Assembly (NCBI GenBank): GCA_028023455.1
Contig: JAQFVV010000032.1
Span: 4,257,366-4,321,365, forward strand
Length of the DNA: 64,000 nucleotides
Reading direction: 5' to 3'
Origin: Epiperipatus broadwayi
Lineage: Eukaryota > Onychophora > Udeonychophora > Euonychophora > Peripatidae
In this document: positions 43,940 to 54,478 of the stretch, in pieces
Position numbering within the stretch: position 1 is the stretch's first letter
Layout: every line of letters begins with the position of its first letter
Program-made: the position numbers and the translations under genes
The notes under the pieces: generated by a model
Told to the model about the DNA's origin: nothing
The model's input: only the letters and a program-made list of their open reading frames with translations
Database searches by the model: none

Positions 43940-45720
43940 TTTTTCTCAAAGCAACTTTATTAAGTCACTAAAGTATAATCCACCTGTGCAGGGACCACAT
44001 TCCGTCACCTGCAGCAGTGGGCCATAGAGGCTACAATGTTACATTGATATTCTGAAACTGGGTGGTGGTACAAAGCAACAGAACTGCCTTATACAATAGA
44101 TTAGGTATTACAGGTATATAAAAAATGCATTCCAAGTACAAACATCAAGAAAAAACACAAAAAGAGGGGGAAAGGATATGAATTATCACAGATCAAATGT
44201 TAGTCAATCAAGGGGATGCTATGCCCATTTGAGGAGAGTTCATGTAGGACAATCAGCTCTCAGGACACCTGGCAAGTCTCCCAGCAGCTCCCCCAGACCT
44301 ATCCATGACTCATCAGACAGAACTCAGTTTAACAAGAACCCAGACCCCTCCTTTGACAAGTTTTAGCCACTTTCACTCCTGCCGTAAGTGGGTTATAATT
44401 AATCTGGGTGTGACATAGGTTCAGCATGTCGAGAACACCAACCAAATCAGAGGAGGCCATGAGAACATTGCCAGATCTTTCTAGACCTAGGTGTGGTGAT
44501 GATTGCTGATTGATCCCACTGAAACAAATCCTCCATGGTCATCATCTCTACTCTTGAGACCAAGAATTCAGGCAAAACCAATGATTAGATTCATGGTCCC
44601 ACTAGGTCCTCAGGTATAATTCTGCTTTACTGATCCTATTGAGTTCTTCTAATCCAAGTTGAGTTGTAATTTTGATACTTAATTAGGATTCCAATTATAA
44701 AATCTAGCAGTTTGTATTTAGTGATTAATTATATTAGCTTTTGCTTGATTAATGGTGGCCATTTGCATAGAATAAAACGATTGGAAAACTGAGTTATTTG
44801 GGCTTAAAACTGATTTAAAATTTTTTGAAAAGGTGTAAAAGGTTAAAACAAGTGGTCACTTATGTTTTTTCATTTATCTTCTTACTAACTCCCATCTTGA
44901 ATATGTGAATCCTCCCATCCTGGTGGAACCAGTAGGCAATGAAATGTTCCCGCTCACAACAGGAAGTGGACTCCTCTGTTATAAAGTTTTGATTATATAT
45001 GTGTTATGAAAATTAGGATTTTTGTTATTATTTCCTCTTTTGAATTATTAGACTACATTTTAAAGACGTTTTTTTGATTTTAATCTAGTTTTAATGATCT
45101 TAGTGGTTACTTATATTAGCTTTTGCTTGATTAATGGTGGCCATTTGCATAGACTTTAGTGAATTGAGTTATTTTGGCTTAAAACTGATTTAAAGTTTTT
45201 TGAAAAGGTGTAAAAGGTTAAAACAAGTGGTTACTTATGTTTTATCATTTAAATTCTCACCAACTTCTGTCTTGAATATGTGAATCCTCCCATCCTTGTG
45301 GTGCCAGTAAGCAGTGAAATGCTCCTGCTCACAACAGGAAGTGGACTCCTCTGTTATAAAGTTTTGATTATATATTTGCATTATAAAAATTAGGATTTTT
45401 GTTATTTCCTATTTTGAATTATTAGATTACATTTTAAATACATTTTCTCAGTTTTAATCTAGTTCTAATGATTTTAGTGGTTACTTATATTAGCTTTTGC
45501 TTGATTAATTGCATAGAATAAAACGATTGATAAATTGAGTTATTTTGGCTTGAAACTGATTTAAAGTTTCTTGAAAAGGCATAAAAGGTTAAAACAAATG
45601 GTTACTTATGTTTTATCATGCACTCTCTTACCAACTCCCATCTTGAATATGTGAATTTTCCCATCCTTGTGGAGCCAGTAAGCAGTGAGCTACTCCTGCT
45701 TGCAACAGGAAGTGGACTAT
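43940..45720 (-). mobile_element. 1.78-kb poly(A) retroposon nested in the hAT element
   Basis: TATTGAGATAAACTTTT flanks the insert at 43923-43939 and 45721-45737, a perfect 17-bp target duplication. On the minus strand the insert ends with AATAAA at about 43960, then a poly(A) run, showing reverse transcription of a polyadenylated RNA. Its 5' 1 kb is a tandem array of 380-bp units (separate entry). The 3' 0.7 kb is less AT-rich and unrecognised. It contains a minus-strand frame with MTMEDLFQWDQSAIITT that ends after about 45 codons. Options are a retrocopy of an unspliced cellular RNA, a LINE with 5' monomers, or a large SINE. Confidence 0.8.
44733..45720 (-). repeat. Tandem repeat of about 380 bp, about 2.6 units, with exon-like modules
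   Basis: ATTAGCTTTTGCTTGATTAA recurs at 44733, 45115 and 45489, giving periods of 382 and 374 bp. Each unit has a conserved module on the minus strand (about 44888-44975, 45258-45347 and 45628-45716). The modules sit between an AG (ATAACAGAG/GAGTCC; lost in the outermost unit, where the repeat begins) and a GTAAG or GTGAG donor. They read STSCCEREHFIAYWFHQDG, STSCCEQEHFTAYWHHKDG and STSCCKQE-stop-LTAYWLHKDG, each followed by (R/K)IHIFK. Between modules the sequence is AT-rich and intron-like. I do not recognise the peptide. Confidence 0.7.
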
Positions 45721-45754
45721 TATTGAGATAAACTTTTAACAATTTTAGATAGAT

Positions 45755-47500
45755 CTGGTTCATAAGTAATATACTACTTTTAATATATCATCAAGGTGTG
45801 AATTAGTAAGTCAGTTTCTATATACATTCTTCACATATTTCATTTTCAAATAAGATGATTCACAAAGATATATCAATGCAAGCAACATTTGTGCACACTT
45901 TTTGACAGTATCATATTTTTCAGGCACTAATTTCCAAAATTCCTTATACTCCTTTTCCTTCCTTTTTTTTTTAAAAAAAAAATGGCTTCAAATTTGTGTC
46001 ATTTTTAACTTCAACAAATTCATCAATAGCGTAACATAATCATGTCCAAATGCAGCTAATTGTGTAATAGTTGCTATTTCTAAGTGCCAGGGACTTTCTA
46101 TAAGTAAGAGACAATTCTTAATATTTCTAAAATCTTGAAATCTATTTTGAAATTCTAAATAATTTGAAATAACTACACAGGTTTCTAAAGAGATGTCAAT
46201 ACCATCTTGCTTGGCATTTGTCAATATTGGAAAATGATGTTGTATTTATTTTTGTATCTCTTGGTAGTAAATATTTAGTTTTTCTTTAAATGCAAATACT
46301 TTATTTGCCATTTCCATTTGTGAAATAATTTTATTTTCACCTTGCAAACTGATATTAAGATCATAAAATTTTTCTGTGATGTCACATAAAAAAACTAAAA
46401 GATACCACAATCTGTCAAGCTCATTATAAACTTTATTGTTTTCTTGGAAGAATGAAATAATTTCATGATCCAAAACTTTACCTCTGCTAACCATCATACC
46501 AAAATATGCAAAAAGTACATCACCATAATTAATATTTATTTCTTCCAAAAGTCTTTAAAATTTTTCTTGGTTAAATTCTTAGGTTGGAATATAATTCACA
46601 ATGTTTATTATGGTTTTCAACACAGCATCTACTTCTTTAATGGATATATGTGCCCTCAAATTTTCTTGGTGAATTAAATAATGAAATGTTAAGTTATTTG
46701 TTAGATTGTATTTCTTTTTAAATAGAGAAACAAATCTTTTTCAGATCCAATCATTGAAGAACATCTATCAGTGCACATGAAAACCAATTTTTTATTTCAA
46801 TATTATTATTCTCCAGAAAAGTACAAATACTATTGAAAAAAGCAGTACATCTAGTTTCATCTCCTTCATAGGAAGAAATTTCAAAAAATCTTCATAACTT
46901 GATATATGAATGACACATTATGGTGTTGCTAAAATGTCAGTGCTGAAATCAACAGCCAAACTAAAATATTTGCAGTTTTTCAAATTTTCTATCAAAAATA
47001 TGTTTTGCAATATCTTCCATACGTCTAATGCAGGTAGAATCTGACAGTTGTAATTTTTTAATTTGTAATAATATTTGACTTTTATTATTAAATTTATCAA
47101 ATAATACATTCAAAGCATTTATCAGCATCCATAAATGGTTTCACATTTTTGTCAAGTATATAACAAATTTTATATGATACTCATGTCACCACTGCTTCTT
47201 GTAAGATTGCCACTGACGTAACATTTTGTTGTTGTTGCAATGATTTCTTGAAGAAAGCTATTTTTTCACTTCGTATTAAAGACCCATGAGCAAAAGTATC
47301 ATTAAACAATTTATGTTTCTTGGTATAATGACGATCAATGTTTTTTATTTATTTAATGTGACACTTTCTTAACAAATCAAACATGTTGCTGAACCTTTAT
47401 ATTTTAACACAACAAAATATTCCTCTTCTCAGTTGTCTTGAAATATTCTATTTTTAGCCGATAATTTTCATTTGTTGGTTGAAGACAACATTATGGTGTT
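45755..47500 (-). pseudogene. hAT transposase pseudogene, ZBED5/GTF2IRD2-like
   Basis: In order from the N-terminus on the minus strand: a degraded zinc-finger region near 47390-47480 followed by DRHYTKKHKLFND. Next come SLQQQQNV and KPFMDADKCFECII near 47110-47290. AVDFSTDILATP, the block around the first catalytic Asp, lies at 46918-47109. LIHQENLRA lies near 46670. 46246-46548 has LDRLWYLLVFLCDITEKFYD and LNISLQGENKII. 45988-46224 is the helical domain. After a frameshift, VPEKYDTVKKCA, YLCESS and LTNSHLDDILKV form the C-terminal dimerisation domain near 45780-45950. Several stops and frameshifts disable it. The 46246-46548 frame is the longest intact piece. Confidence 0.88.
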
Positions 47501-48391
47501 TAAATTATAGTTTGAGATAAAATACTATATGTCTGTGTTTATACTAATTCATATATAAAACTGTCATTCGAAAACAGGATTATTGGTGGATTGAATTAAA
47601 GTTTCAAACTTCTGATTGGTCAGTTATAGAATCTGCAGTAATTTTTTTGTCTTTTTAAAAGTATATTTGTTTTAGTTTAATATTTAAAATGCAAACTCAT
47701 AATTTGTTAAATTACAAAAAGTTTTTTAAAAAATAAATTTCTATTTATAATAATCTAACATGGACAAATTAAAATAAATACTTACCATCCAATTATAAAT
47801 TCCAGCATAATTCATTGAATTCCTTATTGATATGTTTTGGTATAGAAGTAAATATTTTTGACTAAAATCTGAAAAACAAAGAAGTGGGTAAAAAAAATGT
47901 TTAGCGACTTATGTTTCATTTCTGAATTTGAAATGTAGAAATATAAGTATCAAAGTCATGGATTGACTCTCCCTTGCAGAGAAAATAAGTAACCAATCAG
48001 AAGCTTGAAAAGACTGATTTACATTATTGTTATACTGAAGGTACTAAATCAGTGAAATAATGCTAAGGATTGTGGATTGAGAGTAAGTACAAGCCATATA
48101 TGTATTGGTCACTTCTAGTGTAGATTTGGCAGGTTCTTCAGATCTGGGAAATTAAAGAAAAAAGACAGATAACATTATTAGTGTATCAAAAAAATTATCT
48201 GCACATGATTAAATTGTGTTGTCACAACTGTTAACCATTTGTTTATTGCTGGACTGCACATGAAAGCTTGATGGCTTGCATGCCATCCACAGGCTGCATG
48301 CTGCCCACAGGCTGCAGATTGAGTATGGCTGGGCTAGCATAACCTGGTGAGAGATATTTGCTAAAGCAGACTGCTTAATGCTCATTTGCTT

Positions 48392-48392
48392 G

Positions 48393-48456
<64 letters not shown>
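48392..48456. repeat. (TA)n microsatellite, two tracts
   Basis: Two (TA)n tracts separated by TTTGTAA. With the flanking TTACAAA they can pair as one hairpin. Confidence 0.9.
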
Positions 48457-48527
48457 CAAAGAAATCAAGTCATAGGTCACATGAACTAATTTAACAACTT
48501 GTATTACCAATGTTATAAATAGTGCTA

Positions 48528-48715
48528 GCAAATAAGCTCATAACAAGCTTTCCAGAATATCCCCAACCCCAGACTGTTTTCTGTTATTGGCTTTCTCAGT
48601 GAGGTGTGAGGATATTTAAGCATTATTCTAGCACCTCACTGAGAAAGCCAGTAGCAGAAACTGGTATGGGGTTGGGGATATTGTGCAAAGCTTGTTAAGA
48701 GCTTATTTGCAAGCT
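48528..48715. repeat. Fold-back element, about 85-bp arms
   Basis: GCAAATAAGCTCATAACAAG at 48528 pairs with CTTGTTAAGAGCTTATTTGC at 48691. AATATCCCCAACCCCAGA pairs with TGGGGTTGGGGATATT. GGCTTTCTCAGTGAGGTG pairs with CACCTCACTGAGAAAGCC. The loop is about 25 nt. This is a MITE-like snap-back repeat, unrelated to family A. Confidence 0.85.
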
Positions 48716-48754
48716 CTATATATAACATATATAATATATAGGGCAATAAAATTA

Positions 48755-48895
48755 GTACCAACAAAAGCTTTGAGCATTTCATTATCAAATTTTCAATGAT
48801 ATGGATGGTGGAAGAGTTTGAGGCAGTAGAAGATTGAAGCCTACCTGTTAAAGCTTAAAGATTTGTTTTCTTAGCATAAACTGTGCATTGAGTAT
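48755..48895 (+). repeat. Family A repeat, body only
   Basis: Contains TTTTCAATGATATGGATGGT, AGATTGAAGCCTACCTGTTA, AAGCTTAAAGATTTG and AGCATAAACTGTGCATTGAG, matching the family A body. It stops at a (TA)n tract, without the head. Confidence 0.6.
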
Positions 48896-51800
48896 ATATA
48901 TATATTGTGCCCTTGTCTATAGGTCATAGGTAGGTAGAAAGGTCAAATGTGAAAAAAATTTTAAATTTTAAGTTATATTTAGATGATATAAAAGTAATAA
49001 TAGTTTTGTAATACAATTTTAAGCTAAAATACCTAATAGATCATAGTGTAATAAAGTATTTTAAAAGTAAACAGTTAAATAAAGTTTTAATATCATTGCT
49101 TATGGTTGTGAAAGCTGGCCATACAAAATAACACAGCTATAGATAGCTAAAATTATTGTAATAAATTTAAAATAATAGTCTAAGAATTAATAGATTAAAT
49201 AAATGAAATATAATTTTATAGTTAGTCAAAATTAATAGGGTATATTTTTTATTAATAAACTTTGGGATGGTGAGAGTTATATTTGGTTCTATAAGTTTCA
49301 ATTTATTTTCCAAAATTTTATAAAGTACGTTAGTTTTGGTGATTTAAACCGAGACATAAATAAAAAAGAAATTATTTTATAAAGTTGATAGACACGTGAT
49401 CGTATATTAAATGCCTTCACGCACACACACACTTGGTAGATAATAATAAAGTTTGTGAATTTAAAACTAGATATAATTGCCATCCATCATTAAAATTAAA
49501 AGTTAAAAATGTTATATATTGTCTTAATAATTATTTTAAAGATCAAAAAAATAAGTTTATCAAACTATAATTTAATTTAATAATATTAAGTTAAAATAAT
49601 ATTCCAGACATTACCCATAAATATTTATTTAAAAGTACAGTTTATTATCCCAAAATAGAATGACTAATATTTTCCTAAAAACAAATATTGACCAATCAAC
49701 GGATTTAAATTGGCAAGAAAAAAAAATCTAAGATAGACAGAAGCGGGAGACGGAATGTGAAAGTTGAAGAGGACGGTAACCTTTTTGAATTGCTTGTAAC
49801 ATCAAAGCTGAAAAAGTAGTTTAAATTTATAAATTAATAATTATTCTAAAGTTAGTCCTTAACAGATAATATAATCTTGTATCCAGAAAGATGATTTGCT
49901 AATTTCTACGTGATCTTACCAGTGGATTTATTCAAATTTGACCATTCATACTACAGTAAAGATGGAAATACCAAAAATAATAATTGAAATAATTATTGAA
50001 AGAAAAATGAGTGAAAATTGTATAAGTTTTATGTTATTCGTGCTCAACCAGAAACTAAATTCTATAACGCTAAAAAGGAAAAATAATACAAAGAAGACGC
50101 TGTGTGAAAATATAAGAAAGAAAATATTTACTGTTGAGAGAATCTTATGACGAACATTTGTTTTATAAATACTTAAAACTAAGTCATATTTCTCTATGAG
50201 AAAAATCATAGTATGTGTTCAAGTAAATATAAAGAGAATGAGGAAGAAAAATATGTTATATTCAAGGAAAACATTATTTAAAAATATAATTTCCAAAAGT
50301 AAAAAGTAGGAGAAAAGCCATAGTCCTGTATAAAGTGCTATATGAATTTACTAAGAGGAACCTGTATTTTATCTCATTATAGAAAAAGGAAAATATATTT
50401 AAATGGAAGAAATATTGTTTAAACAGAGATAAAAGTAACCACTAAAGGAGGAAATGGATCCATGGAAATAAGGAAAAATTTATTGAATTTTCTAAAATAA
50501 AGTACAAGATGCATCGAGGGAAAACCAAGCACGCGGGGGAAAAGAAGGAAAAATTAGCAGACGATATAAAGGAGATATCAAGAATAAGTGGGAAAAATAT
50601 GAAGAAAACTAAGGATCATCGTCTAAGAAGAATTAATAAACATAATTAAAATTTTAAATAGAACATTAAGTGACTAAAGAAAATAAAGTATATTTTTTTA
50701 TTTAGCTTTGCAAGGAACGATTTTCCAAGCGAATCCAACAAAGATGTATCGTAAATATAATTTTAATATTTTTTTTATTGTATTTAAAGTATAAAATTTG
50801 AATTAGCTTAGGGAAACATATAAACATTAAAATTATAATAGTTATAATTAAAATATGAGCTAATGGAATGAGAGAATTATTAATATAAATAAAAATGTGT
50901 GTATGGAAAATGTTAAATACCTACTAGAAGTCCTGGAATGGAGAAGTTTACAAATGCGATCCAGAGGATAGAGATCGTTGGTAATTTTAATATTATTGAT
51001 AATATGTAATGTAAAATTTTTTTTTATAGGTCATCTATTAATGAATGAGGTATGAACGATGTTAAAAGTTATAAGTACACATTTATCCAACATCAAACAT
51101 ATAATTGAGAGAGTAGTAAAACTTTAAAAATGTGCATGCAATAAATAATCTAAAATAATTAATAATAAGTAACATATTAATTATGTGATTCTTTTGAATT
51201 TTATATTGAAAATATCCAAATAGTTTAGAACAATAGAGATAGAAATGTACGAGAAGTATAGTAAAGAATTTTCTTAAGAATAGCTGTATAGTTATATTAA
51301 AAATGAATTTTATTATTATTAGCAAGGTAGACAAAGAATTTGTCGATGTAATGTAGAGATGAATCTGAAGAAATCAGTCAGATAGTGACTTGGGAGTACT
51401 GATATCAAAGGAAACCAAGAGGATGTTTTATTAAAATCTAAGGAATGAAATATGGGGATCATAATAATTTATGTGACCTCAGTATAGATAACATAGCCCT
51501 ATAACTGAGCACATATATTCTGGACAGTGTCTTTACATATCTTTGAAACTTTCTGATGTGATGAAGCTGAAGAAATAGCTTTAGCATCCTTCCAATATTA
51601 GAGGCAGATAGACAGATAAAAGTCACTCCTCTATGGCGTCCATAAATTCACTGTGCCATGATTGTTGAAGTTCTATAAAGGATAATATCTTGTTTATTTT
51701 GATCCAATGCATCTATATCTTCGCTATCTTGATTTCATGAGAATACATCGTCAGGGAGATAATTTTATAGAAATGATACATAAGATAGAAAGGAAGCTAG

Positions 51801-53240
51801 ATAGTAGTTATGTAAGAATAGTTGTTTACTAGAGTAAAGTAGAATTGTATAAGTCCAAAGTGAAAGTATAAGTATTATAAAAGATGGAGAATCATATGAT
51901 ATAATTTTAAAAGAAAAAAAAAAACCTTAGAATTAATTTTTTAAGCAATAATAAGATTTTAAAATATTGTACGTGATATTTTAATAGAAGAGATTGCATG
52001 TTTTGTGTGGCGAAATGATTTAAAATGTATAATAAAAAAATGTGTATTTGTACATGGTGTGTGGATGACGTTAATTGCTATATAAAACTAGGAATAGGAT
52101 CAATAATTCGACTGATAATTATTATATGATCGATGATAAAACTGAACATCAAATTGTCATAAGGATTGAATTCTGTAGGATTCCATACTAACAAGAATAT
52201 AATTAGAATTTTGTAAATTTTGTATAATTTTACATAAAAGTAAAGATCTTATAGAAATATAAACCTGAAATTATAAGGATATAAATGTCAATAGAAAATT
52301 TTAATAGCTAGAATTTTGTGTATTAAACTAAGCTCAAAACATGTATCTGAAGATAATAATATTGTGAAATATATTTTTGTAATTATTAATGGTAAAAGGG
52401 TAAAAAAAAATTAGATAATAATAATGTTAAGACATCAACGGGTAGAAATAAAAGAGTTTGTAATAAGTAGATAGGGATATCCGCTGTAAATAATGTACAA
52501 ATTGTTACTTGTTATAATGTTAATAAAATGTTATAAAATTTTATTAGTAAGCTTTGTGTCTTGGTTGTTGTTATTTTTCCTACACATGAAATGCATGAAA
52601 TCACAACGCACGTTTATAATTAAACATATTTAAGATTTGCACAAAATAAATAAACATTAGAAATTTTAATAATTTATTTTATTTTATTTACGTAATGAAA
52701 TGAAAGAAGTGTAATTAGAACAGATATGGTCATAACTTGATTACCACAGTATTTAAGTAAAATATATGCGAACGTTACCACATAACTTTTGATTATCGGA
52801 TTGATAAATATTACCACGAAAATATTTAATACATCTAGAAAGAAAAGAGGATTGTATTACTCTATTATTGTCATTGTTATTATTAATTAGTTATTCATTA
52901 CGTAGTGAATTATGACATAAAATTCCCTTATCATAGTTTGCTACAGCAATATAAAATCAATTTTAATTACAATTCATAAACCTGAGATTTAATTATTTAT
53001 TTACTTACTGATTTATCTATTTAATTTGATATGATTAGATCAATTTAATTCTATTTTATTTAATTAATTTATTTTATGTGAGCTAGATTTTGTTTTAAAA
53101 GTATTAAGATATGATACTTCGTCTTGTTCCTTTGTCATTGCTCCAGGTCTCATGGGAATAATAAAAGATATTTGTGTTGATTTATTTCATAGACACGACT
53201 AGATTTTATAAAATTCTGAGCTAGTAATTGTTTTATTTAA
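48896..53240. other. Long unclassified stretch, partly purine-rich on the plus strand
   Basis: About 4.3 kb without recognisable homology. From roughly 49700 to 51000 and around 51850 the plus strand is rich in A and G (for example AAAAGAAGGAAAAATTAGCA). The longest clean plus frame here, ending at about 50649, runs about 68 codons and includes GKTKHAGEKKEKLADDIKE, but it has no known motif and composition alone could open it. AATAAAATG near 52522 could be a polyadenylation signal. It could be a transcribed element or ancient gene remnant. Confidence 0.35.
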
Positions 53241-53419
53241 ATCATAATAATATGTTTAATAGACTGAGCTAAAGAACCCGGAATTATTATTAATATTAAT
53301 TGTTATTGACCGGAAATAAATAAGTAACGAAAATCCGGAATAATTAGTATACTCTTGGCATGTTGTTGTTGTTAATATTATTATATGGAGCAAGCGAGGG
53401 AGGTTACAATATATATATA

Positions 53420-53575
53420 TGTATGGGAGGTAATGATCTGGACCAACTGATGAGTGCTGGATTAGCACAAAATATATATATTTTAGATCACTTATCTTTT
53501 TCATATGTATGTGGTCATGTTTGTCAGTTGTTTAAGATGGAATGAATAGCTGTAGGGAACTTGAAAGTCTGAGTT
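53420..53575 (+). repeat. Family A repeat, truncated copy
   Basis: Contains GGTAATGATCTGGACCAACT, GATGAGTGCTGG, TATGTATGTGGTCATG and CTTGAAAGTCTGAGTTCA, which is the family A head portion with part of the body. Confidence 0.75.
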
Positions 53576-53689
53576 CATTATAGATAATATATTTAAATAT
53601 TAAATATATATCATTAAAAACAAATTAATACTTTGAGAATTCCAATATCGATCTCAATCTGATGTCAGTTCAAACATTCAAAATTAAAT

Positions 53690-53845
53690 AAGGTTAGCCA
53701 AATTAAAAAAAAAAAACAACAATCTTCAATACAACCAATGATTTTCCTGCTAAAGTGAACTTTTCAAATACAAATAAATTCCTTTGCACTATATCGAGGA
53801 AATTCCATTTGCATTTGAGAAGGCAGGAAAACCATTGGTTGTATT
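53690..53845. repeat. Small fold-back repeat
   Basis: AATACAACCAATGATTTTCC at 53728 pairs with GGAAAACCATTGGTTGTATT at about 53825-53844. A GC pair extends each arm inward, with a 75-bp AT-rich centre. It looks MITE-like. Confidence 0.7.
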
Positions 53846-54343
53846 AAAGAACTTTTTAGTTTTTTTACATTTTGGCACTTTTGGTTTAAATTTGAATTTT
53901 GAGTTTTACTTATTTTATTCATTTGTTTGAATATATTGATTTCCTAAATATAATTTTAGCATGATATTAAAAGAAACTATAAGAACCTTTAACATAAATA
54001 GAATGAGCAAGTTAATTTGAGAAATAGGATAAATTTCTAGAAAATCATCTTAAGCTTCTAAAAGAAAAAGATAGAATTAAAACAAAACATCTAACCAAAT
54101 GTGAATTTAGAAAAAGAAGTATATACATAACCAACATAGCAAATGAGTGAATAATTCGATTTTACTGCATATAAAGTTTTCTTTTTTTAACTCTGAACTG
54201 CAATTAATTTACAATTTGTATATATCTAATTAATACAATGTGGTCTGGCTAAAAAAGTTGATTGTTGACAGTGGGATCATTGATCTTATGAGAATTTAAA
54301 TATCTGTATTGTCTGCTTTTGATAGGCCTTATAGTACTTTTCA

Positions 54344-54478
54344 ATGGAATATTCATGCAAACATCGGAAGAAAGCAGCAGACAGCCAATGCAGAGTAAGT
54401 TGGAATGTGCCATTTAGAAGCGATGACAAGCAAACTATATCTTCATGGAGGAAATTGCTTAAAATGTATGAACTGTAA
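54344..54478 (+). other. Short open frame, possible exon remnant
   Basis: A 44-codon frame from ATG at 54344 to TAA at 54476-54478. It includes MEYSCKHRKKAADSQC and SSWRKLLKMYEL. The region is less AT-rich than its surroundings. A strong donor-like AGAGTAAGT lies inside it near 54391, and AATAAA strings lie at about 54727 and 54824. Both other plus frames are also fairly open over the first 100 bp, which weakens the case. I do not recognise the peptide. It may be a terminal exon, an element piece or chance. Confidence 0.2.

Larger units (their letters stand above)
43691..48336 (-). mobile_element. Second hAT element (ZBED/GTF2IRD2-like), with nested insertion
   Basis: The left end reads CAGCACAGCCATACTTAA and the right end in reverse complement reads TAGCCCAGCCATACTCAA, a 15/18 match suited to hAT ends. 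The inner sequence near the right end, with a repeated CCACAGGCTGCA motif, also suits hAT ends. A transposase relic lies on the minus strand. Without the 1.8-kb retroposon and its duplicated target the element would be about 2.85 kb, a normal hAT length. The flanking 8-mers CGATTATC and GCATAACC do not match well, so a target duplication is not confirmed. Confidence 0.75.

Noticed and set aside
46918-47109. Independent small host gene on the minus strand near 47 kb
   Set aside because: The peptide (AVDFSTDILATP) fits the hAT transposase block that lies between its neighbours in the right order.
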